A DNA stretch of 64,000 nucleotides, from NCBI RefSeq assembly GCF_002531575.1, contig NZ_NWTI01000002.1:310001-374000 (forward strand), given 5' to 3'. Source of the stretch: Bradyrhizobium sp. Y36 (GTDB lineage: Bacteria; Pseudomonadota; Alphaproteobacteria; Rhizobiales; Xanthobacteraceae). The notes beneath the pieces are model-generated. The model had not been told where the DNA came from, searched no databases, and saw only the letters and a program-made list of their open reading frames with translations. Positions 33,955 to 42,741 of this stretch are shown here, one piece after another. Made by a program: the position numbers and the translations under genes. How positions within the stretch are numbered: position 1 is the stretch's first letter; each line of letters opens with the position of its first letter.

Positions 33955-35154
33955 ATGCGGTTCTTGAAATCTGACAGCAGGTTGATCGGCGTCCTGCTGG
34001 TGCTCGCCATCACCCAGCTGGTCGGCTGGGGTACGATCGGGCTTCCTGCCATCGTCGGGCGCGATCTCGCCGCCGATCTCGGCATGAGCCTGCCGGCCGT
34101 GTTCGCCGGCACGTCCGTTCTCTATGTCTCGATGGGCCTGTGCGCGCCCTGGCTCGCCAAATCGTTCGCGCGGCATGGCGCGCGGGCGGTCATGATGGTC
34201 GGCACCGTCGTGACCGTGCCGGGCTTCGTGCTGCTGTCGCTCGCGCGCGAGCCGATGCTGTATTTCGCGGCCTGGATCGTGCTCGGCATCGCCGGCAGCG
34301 CCACGCTGTCGACCGGCGCCTATATCATGCTGAACGAGATCGCCGGGCGGCAGGCCAAGCACGCGATCGGGGCCTTGATGCTGGTGACGGGCCTCTCCAG
34401 CAGCATCTTCTGGCCGACGACGTCGTTCCTGAGCGGTCACCTCGGCTGGCGGGGAACGTGCCTCGTTTATGCCGCGATGATGCTCGTCGTCAGCCTCCCG
34501 CTCTATGCGTTCGCACCGCGCCGGAGGATCGCCGGGGGCGATGCCGGCGAGCCGGCGAGGTCGGCGCCGCCGCCGGTCGTTCCAAGAAGCACTTTCGGCC
34601 TCGTGGTCGCCGCGATCACGCTCAACGCCTTCGTCAATTTCGGCATCAGCGCCATCATGATCGAACTGTTGCGGGCGGAGGGACTGGCGCCGGCGCAGGC
34701 ACTCCTCTTCGGCTCCATGCTGGGCGTGATCCAGGTCAGCGCCCGCGGGCTCGATCTCCTCGGCGGCGGTCGGTGGGACGGGATCACGACCGGGCTCGTC
34801 GCGGGCACGGCGCTGCCCGTGGCGATGCTGCTCTTGATGCTGAGCGAGGGCGCAACCTGGGCGGTTGCGGCCTTCATCCTGCTCTATGGCGCCGGCAGCG
34901 GCGCGATGGCGGTGGCGCGGGCCACCATTCCGCTCGTGTTCTACGACCAGGCCGAATTCGCCAGGGCGATGTCGATGATCGCGCTGCCGCTCAATCTCGC
35001 CTCCGCGATCTCGCCGCCGCTCCTGGTCGGCCTGCTCGCCGCATTCGGCAGTCGCGGTGCGCTCGGTCTCACCTTCGTCTGCTCCTGCGCGACGGTGCTG
35101 ATTTTGGTGCTGCTCGGACGGCGCCGGCCGCGCGTGGCGGCTGCCGCGACCTGA
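33955..35154 (+). CDS. Major facilitator superfamily transporter
   Basis: The 399-residue protein has about 12 hydrophobic segments and begins MRFLKSDSRLIGVLLVLAIT. The TM1-2 segment Q-L-V-G-W-G-T-I-G-L-P resembles MFS proteins annotated as drug/metabolite exporters. A cytoplasmic loop (APRRRIAGGDAGEPARSAPP) separates the two six-helix halves. The substrate cannot be assigned. It stands alone. Confidence 0.85.
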   Translation: MRFLKSDSRLIGVLLVLAITQLVGWGTIGLPAIVGRDLAADLGMSLPAVFAGTSVLYVSMGLCAPWLAKSFARHGARAVMMVGTVVTVPGFVLLSLAREPMLYFAAWIVLGIAGSATLSTGAYIMLNEIAGRQAKHAIGALMLVTGLSSSIFWPTTSFLSGHLGWRGTCLVYAAMMLVVSLPLYAFAPRRRIAGGDAGEPARSAPPPVVPRSTFGLVVAAITLNAFVNFGISAIMIELLRAEGLAPAQALLFGSMLGVIQVSARGLDLLGGGRWDGITTGLVAGTALPVAMLLLMLSEGATWAVAAFILLYGAGSGAMAVARATIPLVFYDQAEFARAMSMIALPLNLASAISPPLLVGLLAAFGSRGALGLTFVCSCATVLILVLLGRRRPRVAAAAT

Positions 35155-35333
35155 GCCGCTTGGGGCAATATTCGCGGCGCGGAAAGTCGCGGACGGCGAG
35201 GGCCTTTCGGGCCGGCAGGGGATAGCCGTATGCCGCCAGTGCAGTGCTCAGGGCCTCAAAATGGTGTATCCGCAGGGAGCACGGAATGGTGTGGAGCCGC
35301 CGTGCCAAGATCAGTTCCCCGGAGGAAATCGAC

Positions 35334-36563
35334 ATGTCGGCCTTGCCGCTCTCAGGCATCAAGATCCTTGACCTCACCCGCGTTCTCGCCGGGCCTTTGT
35401 CGGCCCAGATGCTGGGCGATCTCGGCGCGGAGGTGATCAAGATCGAGCGGCCGGGCACCGGCGACGACGCGCGCGCCTTCGGCCCGCCTTACCTGACCGA
35501 TCCCGAGGGCAAGGCAAACAACAACAACTCGTTCTACCTCTGCGCCAACCGCAACAAGAAGTCGGTCACCGTCAACATCGCCAAGCCCGAAGGGCAGGCG
35601 ATCATCCGCGAGCTCGCGAAGGACGTCGACGTCTTCATGGAGAACTACAAGGTCGGCGACCTCAAGCGCTACGGCCTCGACTACGAGACCATCAAGGCGA
35701 TCAATCCCGGCATCATCTATTGCTCGGTGACCGGCTTCGGCCAGACCGGACCCTACGCGCCGCGTGCCGGCTATGACGCCATCCTGCAGGCGATGGGCGG
35801 CCTGATGAGCGTCACCGGCCACATGGACGGCGAGCCGGGCGAGGGCCCGATGAAGGTCGGCCCGTCCATCGTCGACTACATGACCGGCATGAACACCTCG
35901 ATCGGCATTCTCTCCGCGCTCTACCATCGCGACGCCAACAAGGGCCAGGGGCAGCACATCGACGTCTGCCTGTTCGACACCGTCATCGCCTCGCTGTCGC
36001 ACTGGCTGCAGATCTATCTCGTCAACGGCAAGACGCCGCCGCGGCGCGGCACCTGGGGCAATGGCGGCATGCCGGCCGGCGTGTTCCGCTGCACCGACGG
36101 CGAGCTGATGCTGGTGGTCGGCAATGACGGCCAGTTCCGGAAGACCTGCGCCGTGCTCGGCGAGCCGGAGCTGGCAAACGATCCGCGCTTCATCAAGAAC
36201 AACGACCGTGTCGTGCACGGCAAGGAGATCATGGCGATCTTCGCCGGCCTGTTCCTGAAGCAGCCGGTGGCCTACTGGCTGGAGAAGCTGGAAGAGGCCG
36301 GCGTGCCCTCGGGTCCCATCAACAATTTCGAGCAGGTGTTCTCCGATCCCCACGTCCAGTCGCGCGGCATGCGGGTGAAGACGCAGCACAAGTTCGAGCC
36401 CGAGCTGTCGCTGATCCGCAACGCGCTGACCCTCTCGGGCACCCCCATCACCGAATATCGCGCCCCGCCGCGGCTCGGCGAGCACACCCAGGAGGTGCTC
36501 GGCGGCAAGCTCGGCTATGATGCCGGGAAGATCGACGAGCTGAAGGCGCAGGGGATCATCTAG
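35334..36563 (+). CDS. CaiB/BaiF class III CoA-transferase
   Basis: The 409-residue product begins L-S-G-I-K-I-L-D-L-T-R-V-L-A-G-P and has D-L-G-A-E-V-I-K-I-E-R-P-G and the catalytic Asp in V-G-P-S-I-V-D-Y-M-T-G, all diagnostic of class III CoA-transferases. GGAGG sits eight bases before the ATG. These enzymes transfer CoA between acyl-CoA and free acids such as formate, oxalate or succinate. The BKACE gene lies downstream on the same strand, with a palindromic repeat between them; they may act together in acid catabolism. Confidence 0.9.
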   Translation: MSALPLSGIKILDLTRVLAGPLSAQMLGDLGAEVIKIERPGTGDDARAFGPPYLTDPEGKANNNNSFYLCANRNKKSVTVNIAKPEGQAIIRELAKDVDVFMENYKVGDLKRYGLDYETIKAINPGIIYCSVTGFGQTGPYAPRAGYDAILQAMGGLMSVTGHMDGEPGEGPMKVGPSIVDYMTGMNTSIGILSALYHRDANKGQGQHIDVCLFDTVIASLSHWLQIYLVNGKTPPRRGTWGNGGMPAGVFRCTDGELMLVVGNDGQFRKTCAVLGEPELANDPRFIKNNDRVVHGKEIMAIFAGLFLKQPVAYWLEKLEEAGVPSGPINNFEQVFSDPHVQSRGMRVKTQHKFEPELSLIRNALTLSGTPITEYRAPPRLGEHTQEVLGGKLGYDAGKIDELKAQGII

Positions 36564-36572
36564 GCTTTGCTT

Positions 36573-36731
36573 CTTACCCTCCCCTGGAGGGGGAGGGTCG
36601 CCGCGCATGCAGCGAAGCGGAATGCGCAGCGGGGTGGGGTGACAGTCTCTCCGCGTTGAATGGTGCCGGTGTGGAGAGATCACCCCACCCCGGCGCTCCG
36701 CGCCGACCCTCCCCCTCCAGGGGAGGGTAAG
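36573..36731. repeat. 159-bp palindromic intergenic repeat (MITE-like)
   Basis: The ends, beginning CTTACCCTCCCCTGGAGGGG at 36573, are perfect 28-base inverted repeats of each other (36573-36600 and 36704-36731). Inner arms GGGGTGGGGTGA and TCACCCCACCCC also pair. The whole unit would fold into a long hairpin between two metabolic genes. It is probably a non-autonomous repeat of the Bradyrhizobium intergenic type. Confidence 0.75.
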
Positions 36732-36776
36732 ATAGAGTTGCGCTTCAAAGTCACGGTGAGATCGGGACAACATCGC

Positions 36777-37658
36777 ATGACCAAAACCATCATCACCTGC
36801 GCCATCACCGGCAATCTCACCAAGCCCGAGCAGTCGCCGTACCTCCCCATCACGCCCGAGCAGATCGCGACCTCCGCGCTGGAGGCGGCCGAAGCGGGGG
36901 CGGCCATCGCCCACATCCATGTGCGCGATCCCGCAACTGGCCGCCCCTCGATGGAGATCGACCTCTACCGCGACGTCGTGGACCGCATCCGCGCCCGCAA
37001 CAAGAGCCTCGTCATCAATCTCACCACCGGTCCCGGCGGGCGCTTCGTGCCCTCGATCGAGGATCCCCGCGTCGCCGGTCCCGGCACCACGCTGCTGCAG
37101 CCGGAAAAGCGCGTCGCGCACATCGAGCTGCTCAAGCCCGACATCTGCACGCTCGATCTCAACACCATGAACTCCGGCGGCGAGGTCGTCATCAACACGC
37201 CGCGCAACGTCCGGATCATGGCCGAGCGGATGAAGGCGGCCGGCGTGCTGCCGGAGATCGAGCTGTTCGACAGCGGCGACTGCCATCTGGCGCGCGACCT
37301 GTTCGCCGACGGCACGCTGAAGGGGCCGGGGTTGTTCTCGCTCGTGCTCGGGGTGAAGTACGGCTTCTCGGCGACGCCGGAGACGATGTTCTACGCCCGC
37401 AGCCTGCTGCCGCCGGGCGCGATCTGGTCCGGCTTCGGCATCGGCCGCGCCGAATTCCCGATGGTGGCGCAAGCTTGGCTGCTGGGAGGCCACGTCCGCG
37501 TCGGCATGGAGGACAATCTCTATATGTCCAAGGGCGTGCTGGCGAAGACCAATGCCGAGCTGGTCGCGCACGCCGCGGGCATCCTGAAGAGCCTGGGCGC
37601 GAGCGTTGCGAGCGCGGAAGATGCGCGGGCGATGCTGGGGCTGCCGGCGGCAAGTTGA
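36777..37658 (+). CDS. BKACE family 3-keto-5-aminohexanoate cleavage-like protein
   Basis: The 293-residue product begins [20 protein letters not shown] and has the metal-binding H-I-H-V-R-D motif near residue 48 and S-G-D-C-H-L later. The family cleaves beta-keto acids with acetyl-CoA to give an acyl-CoA and acetoacetate. The large BKACE family has many specificities, and the residues that decide between them cannot be read reliably here. The adjacent CoA-transferase suggests a shared CoA-linked pathway. Confidence 0.85.
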   Translation: MTKTIITCAITGNLTKPEQSPYLPITPEQIATSALEAAEAGAAIAHIHVRDPATGRPSMEIDLYRDVVDRIRARNKSLVINLTTGPGGRFVPSIEDPRVAGPGTTLLQPEKRVAHIELLKPDICTLDLNTMNSGGEVVINTPRNVRIMAERMKAAGVLPEIELFDSGDCHLARDLFADGTLKGPGLFSLVLGVKYGFSATPETMFYARSLLPPGAIWSGFGIGRAEFPMVAQAWLLGGHVRVGMEDNLYMSKGVLAKTNAELVAHAAGILKSLGASVASAEDARAMLGLPAAS

Positions 37659-37682
37659 TCGCCGGCTCTGATCGGCGAGCCC

Positions 37683-37711
37683 TTGCCGAACCATGCACCT
37701 TTCAATGTAAT
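37683..37711 (+). promoter_or_regulatory. Candidate promoter of the three-gene ABC/protease operon
   Basis: TTGCCG and TGTAAT are separated by 17 bases and lie about 65-95 bases before the first start codon. The sequence around is clearly AT-richer than the flanks. The match is moderate, not diagnostic. Confidence 0.4.
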
Positions 37712-37775
37712 CTGGAGTTGTGTACAGTAGTTTGGTTGATCCATTTTGCATAACTTGACGATTTTGCCGACGAGA

Positions 37776-39140
37776 ATGGTCGATCAAATTCCAGAACAGC
37801 AATCTGATCGGATCAAGCGCGCCGCCTCGGCGGAGATCGAGGATCTGATTGCCGCTGATGAAGTTCTTGAGGCGCTAAAGAAGTTGCGCCTTCTCGTTGC
37901 CGATTTTGGCGACACTGAACAACGATCGCAGGTGACCCTCCTCCTAAGGAGCATGAACCGCGCAAAGAGTGAAGAGCGTGGCGGGCGTACGAGTACGGTC
38001 AACGTCAACGACGTCAGCCAAAGCGCGCTTGAACTCGTTGCGCAGCTCATCTCGTCCGACGGTGTCTGGTCGCCTGAAGCAACCGCACGAGACCCGAGCC
38101 GTGGACAAGGATATCAAGGTGCTCGGCCGGCCCCGGACAGTGACCAGCTCCGACGTCAGTTCATCCAATCCAGGAAATCCTCGTCCGGGCCTAGCCTGGT
38201 TGAAGCCGATGGTCTGGAAAGACAGTTTCCAAATGGAAGATTTTGTCTCGGCCCGCTCTCTTTCAAGCTGGGCACCGGCGAAGTTTGCGTCGTCATCGGA
38301 AAGAACGGGAGTGGAAAGAGCACCTTGTTGCGTTTGGTCGCGGGCCGCCTGCTGCCGACCGCAGGCTCGCTTTCTTATCCAGCGTTGAGCCCGACCAAGG
38401 ATTGGTTCGAAATTCGGTCGAAAGTCCAATTCCTCTCATCCAGATTCTTCGGCACGCGTGCAGGGATTCGGCCGACTCTGGAATTCGCAGCCTCGACCGC
38501 CGGCAAGCTCGGGTCCGACAACGAGCGCCTCGTCGACGACTACCTTGCGCGCTATGATCTCGAACGTTATGCAAGCCGCCAATGGAACGAGTTGTCCGAC
38601 GGCTATCTCATGCGTTTCGAATTAGTGAGGGCTCTTGTTTCATCCCCTGAACTTCTGATTCTGGACGAGCCTTTAGCAAATCTCGATATCGTCGCTCGAC
38701 TGTCTTTTCTCTCTGATCTCGTCGAACTCGCAACAACGATATCCAAGCCGACGTCTGTCGTTCTGAGCACGCATCACCTAGATGAAGCCGAACTCGTTGC
38801 GGACAAGATTCTGATCTTGGAGCGAGGAGCCTGCATCTTTTCAGGAACTAAAGCTGACGTCCGGCAGCGTTCTCCCGGCTCGATATTTCATCTGGTGGGG
38901 GATCTTACTCGCGCGGCTTTCGGTGCTGTGTCCATCCGCGGGCTTCGTCACGTGAGCTCCATACTGGGAGGCGTTGCTCTACATTTCGACGACTTTCTAA
39001 CCGTAGCCCAACTCTTCGAGCGGTTGGGCGTACTCCAGAATGAGCACATTGTGTCGGTGACCGATATTACGGAGTCCACCAAGAGCATTTTGCTCAATGA
39101 TGGCTACAGCGGTCCTGTCGACGGCACCGGCGATGGGTGA
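37776..39140 (+). CDS. ABC-type ATPase with N-terminal adaptor-like domain
   Basis: The 454-residue protein has three parts. Residues about 18-92 are a helical domain (IEDLIAADEVLEALKKLRLL) that aligns by eye with the N-terminus of the protease two genes on. A polar linker follows. The ABC nucleotide domain (about 143-355) has Walker A G-K-N-G-S-G-K-S-T (K181), Q-loop Q218, the variant signature L-S-D-G-Y (273-277), Walker B L-L-I-L-D-E-P (D297/E298) and an H-loop H333/H334. Residues about 355-454 form a C-terminal domain of unknown fold. There is no membrane segment; the next gene supplies it. The ATG start has only a weak ribosome site, and a TTG ten codons upstream is an alternative. The gene is AT-richer than the genome around it, which suggests transfer. 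Confidence 0.82.
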   Translation: MVDQIPEQQSDRIKRAASAEIEDLIAADEVLEALKKLRLLVADFGDTEQRSQVTLLLRSMNRAKSEERGGRTSTVNVNDVSQSALELVAQLISSDGVWSPEATARDPSRGQGYQGARPAPDSDQLRRQFIQSRKSSSGPSLVEADGLERQFPNGRFCLGPLSFKLGTGEVCVVIGKNGSGKSTLLRLVAGRLLPTAGSLSYPALSPTKDWFEIRSKVQFLSSRFFGTRAGIRPTLEFAASTAGKLGSDNERLVDDYLARYDLERYASRQWNELSDGYLMRFELVRALVSSPELLILDEPLANLDIVARLSFLSDLVELATTISKPTSVVLSTHHLDEAELVADKILILERGACIFSGTKADVRQRSPGSIFHLVGDLTRAAFGAVSIRGLRHVSSILGGVALHFDDFLTVAQLFERLGVLQNEHIVSVTDITESTKSILLNDGYSGPVDGTGDG

Positions 39141-40188
39141 AGACGTGGCGCGAAGTATTCTCGAGCGGGAGAGGGAGGGCGAGGTGCTGAAGGCTGGATT
39201 ACTATGGATCGTCCGGATCTGGATATCGTTTCTCAAGCGGTTGCGGCGGCTTGACGTTCACCTACGAAGGCATGCCCCACTTCTCTTTGCACTGCGGGGC
39301 GATTGGATCGTGGGAATGGCGGTAATTGCCTGGCCAGTGGTTTTCATCTGCGCCTTGATACGGATTATCTATCCGATCGGGTTGGATGTGGCCTTCCTGG
39401 GGCTGTTGGTGTTTCTCAACGTTTGTGGAGTTTTGATTTGGGCGATGCAGGTAATCCTGAGATTTGATCAAATCAGGCCGGTATTTCGTTCAATACGTCA
39501 CTATGGGTTCTGGCAGCTCTGCTTGGCTGCTGCAGTGATAGTGCTCCCCGCCTTTCTGGCCCTCGATCTCATCGCCGCCTCGATCCAGCAAGAGTCAGGA
39601 CTTTACGTGCTTGCAGGGATTTCCGTCATGCTTGGGCTTCTGGTCATTCTCATTTCGATCCAGATCCACGTCAGGATTTCCGAGTCGTTCAATGTGTTTT
39701 TTGCCGATCTCGATTCTCTCTCTCCAGAAGTTCGAGTCTTTACGCGGAACGTCGCTGTTCTTGGTGTCACCTTCATTGCCTGCTTATTGGCATCGTCCTC
39801 GTCGATCCCCTGGTGGGAGAAGAATTCGTTCGAATGGATATATGACCTGGCTCGCAGGTTCGCGGTGTTTCCGTTGGAAAGGACAGTGCTTGTCTTCTAC
39901 TTCGTCGAACTTGTTCTATGTGCCGCTTCAACGATCACCATCGTGTTGTATTGGCAGGACGCGAGAGAGAGCGGCAATTCTGCGTGGCTCCGTCGGATGC
40001 AGTCCGTCGTAGTGGGACGGACCGTGCTGTTGGGCGCAATTGTGGCTCAGGCCCTGATATTGATCTCGGGCCCTTCTCAAAAGAACCTCTCGGCCCCGGT
40101 CATGATTGGTGTTGCATCGCTGCTGGTGCTTGGGATTGATCAGATCTATCGCCGAGGAGATCGTATCATCATGGGGCCACGATCGTGA
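39133..40188 (+). CDS. Eight-helix membrane protein of the ABC/protease operon
   Basis: The 351-residue protein has a charged amphipathic N-terminus (about 45 residues) and about eight hydrophobic helices, the first around WIVGMAVIAWPVVFICALI. It matches no permease family that I can name. Size and pairing with the preceding ATPase make it the probable membrane partner. The ATG overlaps the ABC gene end by eight bases; an ATG twelve codons further upstream is also possible. GTGA overlaps the start of the protease gene. It may be a transporter channel, a receptor or an anchored effector. Confidence 0.78.
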   Translation: MGEDVARSILEREREGEVLKAGLLWIVRIWISFLKRLRRLDVHLRRHAPLLFALRGDWIVGMAVIAWPVVFICALIRIIYPIGLDVAFLGLLVFLNVCGVLIWAMQVILRFDQIRPVFRSIRHYGFWQLCLAAAVIVLPAFLALDLIAASIQQESGLYVLAGISVMLGLLVILISIQIHVRISESFNVFFADLDSLSPEVRVFTRNVAVLGVTFIACLLASSSSIPWWEKNSFEWIYDLARRFAVFPLERTVLVFYFVELVLCAASTITIVLYWQDARESGNSAWLRRMQSVVVGRTVLLGAIVAQALILISGPSQKNLSAPVMIGVASLLVLGIDQIYRRGDRIIMGPRS

Positions 40189-41204
40189 GCGTGCAGGGCA
40201 ACGCGGAGCGCGGCATCAGGCTGAATCGGGCGCGCATGTTGGTTGCGGAGGGAGAGCTTCAGCTGGCGTTGGAAGACCTCCGAAGCCTGCTCAGCGGGAT
40301 TGATCGCAAGCAGTATCGTTCGAGTTGGCGGAACCTGGTCCTGAACCTGATGTCTCGCCGCGCGAGGGCGGACCGTGATCGCCGGAGCGGAACGAGCGAC
40401 GACCGGGCCTATGACCGCAGCCAGAACGAGATCGCGATTGGCATCCTCGAGCTAATCGACGAACTGGAACAGTCCGACGCGGTCATTGGGACGTATATCG
40501 TTGAGCAGCCAATCGCGATTTCCGCGGCAGCGATGGGCAATGCCGAGGTTCTGACGACGGATCGCAGCCGGCTGAAGAGTGTTGCCTGGCTGCGGCGGGG
40601 TTTGGACTGTGCGAAATCAGTGTGTCGAGTCGTGACCCCTAATCGGCGCGGCACCGGTTTCGTCGTAAATGCCAACACGCTGGTCACGAACCACCATGTG
40701 TTGGAAACGGCTTCGGAGGCGGCCGATACCGTAGTCGAGTTCAACTTCGAGGCGGATGATGAAGCCGGTCTTTGTGAAGTGGAGCGCTTCTACCTTGATG
40801 CCGCCACGTTCAAGACGAGCGAGACACTCGACTGCACGGCGGTCAAGATACGGGATTTTGGCGGCAAATGGGGGCAGCTGACCATCGAGGCCGGAAAATC
40901 CGTGAAGGTGCAAGACCACGTTGTCATCGTTCAGCACCCGCAGGCGGGTATCAAGCAAATCTGCATGACGGACAACGGGGTTGTGAACCTCTTCGAAAAC
41001 TTCGTCCAGTATACGACTGACACGATGGCCGGATCGAGCGGGTCTCCCGTGTTTAATGACGAGTGGCGGGTGGTTGCGATCCATCACAAGGGAGGCGATC
41101 TGGCCAAGAACGTGGCGGGAGACGTCATCTTCGTCAATCAAGGCGTGCTGATGTCGGCGATCGTCGCCGATCCTGACTTGGCAGGGTTCATTTGCGCAGG
41201 GTGA
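40185..41204 (+). CDS. Trypsin-like serine protease with N-terminal effector-associated-type domain
   Basis: The 339-residue protein has a helical N-terminal domain (about 12-96). It runs ARMLVAEGELQLALEDLRSL, then RRARADRDRRSG, then QNEIAIGILELIDELE, which is the pattern of EAD11-type effector-associated domains. After a linker comes a chymotrypsin-fold protease (about 140-335) with H171 in T-N-H-H-V-L, D216 in L-D-C-T-A-V-K-I and S285 in G-S-S-G-S-P-V-F. There is no signal peptide, so it acts in the cytoplasm or at the inner membrane face. The GTG start overlaps the membrane gene by four bases. Such EAD-linked proteases are known as effectors in predicted conflict systems. Confidence 0.85.
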   Translation: MSVQGNAERGIRLNRARMLVAEGELQLALEDLRSLLSGIDRKQYRSSWRNLVLNLMSRRARADRDRRSGTSDDRAYDRSQNEIAIGILELIDELEQSDAVIGTYIVEQPIAISAAAMGNAEVLTTDRSRLKSVAWLRRGLDCAKSVCRVVTPNRRGTGFVVNANTLVTNHHVLETASEAADTVVEFNFEADDEAGLCEVERFYLDAATFKTSETLDCTAVKIRDFGGKWGQLTIEAGKSVKVQDHVVIVQHPQAGIKQICMTDNGVVNLFENFVQYTTDTMAGSSGSPVFNDEWRVVAIHHKGGDLAKNVAGDVIFVNQGVLMSAIVADPDLAGFICAG

Positions 41205-41337
41205 CGGGTGTCGGCGCTGAGCCTTGCCTGAGGCTTGCGGGCAATCCCCAGATAATCACGGTCCGTAGTCGCACAGGCTTCCGCTTCGCCTCCGACTCTG
41301 ATTCGATCTCCCCACTTGAGTTCGGGGAGGGAAGTGA

Positions 41338-41553
41338 ATGTCCTACACGATTGGATTCCAGGCCAAGAACCAGAAGTCGGTTCTGGCGACCGAGGCCGCC
41401 ACCGCCAACCAGGCCGTCGCCATCGTTGCCGCGCTGCGGCAAAGCGCCGACGAAATAAAGTTCATCCGCTCGCCGCAGGAAGGCGAGATGGGCATCGAGA
41501 TGCTGCTGCTGCTCGCCAAGGAAGAAGCCGAGGAGATGCCGCAGCAGGCCTAG
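41338..41553 (+). CDS. Conserved small hypothetical protein
   Basis: The 71-residue product begins MSYTIGFQAKNQKSVLATEA and is a strand followed by a long helix (NQAVAIVAALRQSADEI), then a Glu-rich end. GGGAGGGAAG precedes the ATG. Its base composition is that of the normal genome, so it marks the right edge of the AT-rich operon. Function is unknown. Confidence 0.7.
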   Translation: MSYTIGFQAKNQKSVLATEAATANQAVAIVAALRQSADEIKFIRSPQEGEMGIEMLLLLAKEEAEEMPQQA

Positions 41554-41646
41554 TCCCCGCCACCACACTTCGATCAGAAGCGAAGCATATCGGCTACGAA
41601 ATAGCGTAGTCAGCGATCAGTCTCGCTCGAGCCGAAGGTGGCTGCC

Positions 41647-42039
41647 ATGAAACGCGAAGCGCTCCGCGTCGAACCGATCTCGTCCTTTCTCGATCGCGTG
41701 AAGGCGCCGACCTCGCCGGTGACGCGTGCCGGCAACATGATCTTCGTCGCCGGCCTGCCGCCGTTCGACCCTGATACGGGCGAGATCGGCGGGATGGCGA
41801 TCGAGCGGCAGAGCGAGATTGTCATGGAGCAGATGAAGCTGTGCCTTCAGGCGGCCGGCGCCTCGCTCGACAACGTCATGAAGTGCAACGTCTACTGCAC
41901 CTCGACCAAACACTTCGCCGCATTCAACGCGGTCTATGCCCGCTATTTCCCAATCGATCCGCCGGCGCGGATCTTCGTCTGCACGCCGGAATGGTTCGGC
42001 CCCTTCGACGTCGAGATCGATTGCATCGCGATGGTGTGA
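41647..42039 (+). CDS. RidA family protein (YjgF/YER057c/UK114)
   Basis: The 130-residue protein has the RidA core. It runs V-A-G-L-P-P-F-D-P-D-T-G, the helix MEQMKLCLQAAGASLDNVMKC, then Y-F-P-I-D-P-P-A-R-I-F-V and F-D-V-E-I-D-C-I-A. The catalytic Arg of RidA enamine deaminases corresponds to R in P-P-A-R. AAGGTGG precedes the ATG. RidA hydrolyses reactive enamine/imine intermediates. It separates two AT-rich islands. Confidence 0.85.
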   Translation: MKREALRVEPISSFLDRVKAPTSPVTRAGNMIFVAGLPPFDPDTGEIGGMAIERQSEIVMEQMKLCLQAAGASLDNVMKCNVYCTSTKHFAAFNAVYARYFPIDPPARIFVCTPEWFGPFDVEIDCIAMV

Positions 42040-42186
42040 GGCGGGGTTGAGGCCTATCCGTCTTCGATGGTGATCCTAAATCTTCCGAATCCGCCGCAAA
42101 ATTGCTTGCGCGCGCATCAAGTCTATTGAACAATCTTCGCGAGCATTTTAGCGGAGGCCTGATTGTTTTACAGACTTTTTCAATTG

Positions 42187-42741
42187 ATGAGCCGTTGGTG
42201 GATTTCTTGGAAGCAATTCGCGGTGGGTTCAATTCGACTTGGCAGGAGGTGGTGGCGCTCGCTCAGCGGGTTTGGCCAAAAAGCTGTGAGCACAATCGCT
42301 GCTCTGGGTACAATATCTTCTCTTGTGCTTTGGGCAGTAGGCTCGGAACCGGCGCGAGATTGCCTGGCGCCAGATCTAAATTTCGATCAAGTCGAGAAGT
42401 GCTTTTTTAGCCGGACCAGCGAGCAGATGCGGGCTGCCTTCGTCGAAAGTCAACGAGGCCGTCGCCTTACATTTAAGACGAGCTTCCTCCTGGATGGATC
42501 TGATCCCGAGCGCGATGGACACCTTTTCTCTGTTGTCGGAAAATGGGGACCTCAGTCACAATACTCTCAGCCGACGATACTTTGCGAACGAACCTATTCG
42601 GCAAATCGTGATGCCCAAGAAGAGAAATCTTTTCGCGCCAAGCTCAAGCGAGGAGATTCAATCGGAGTCAGTGGCCTTATCGACACGATTTCTGAAAACC
42701 AACTGATACTTCATGAATGTCTGATATTCTCGCCGGCTTAA
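42187..42741 (+). CDS. Membrane-anchored orphan protein, atypical composition
   Basis: The 184-residue product has a basic, Trp-rich N-terminus (MSRWWISWKQFAVGS), one hydrophobic segment (TIAALGTISSLVLWAVG, about residues 43-60) and a soluble domain with four cysteines, in RDCLAP, EKCFFS, ILCERT and HECLIF. Cysteine spacing suggests a disulfide-bonded exported domain, with an uncleaved anchor. A TTG eight codons upstream is an alternative start. The DNA is AT-rich compared with neighbours. No family is recognised. Confidence 0.55.
   Translation: MSRWWISWKQFAVGSIRLGRRWWRSLSGFGQKAVSTIAALGTISSLVLWAVGSEPARDCLAPDLNFDQVEKCFFSRTSEQMRAAFVESQRGRRLTFKTSFLLDGSDPERDGHLFSVVGKWGPQSQYSQPTILCERTYSANRDAQEEKSFRAKLKRGDSIGVSGLIDTISENQLILHECLIFSPA

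Noticed and set aside
37776..40188. Ordinary ABC-2 exporter for the operon
   Set aside because: This stays possible for the first two genes, but the shared N-terminal domain with a cytoplasmic protease and the coupled third gene are not explained by a plain exporter.
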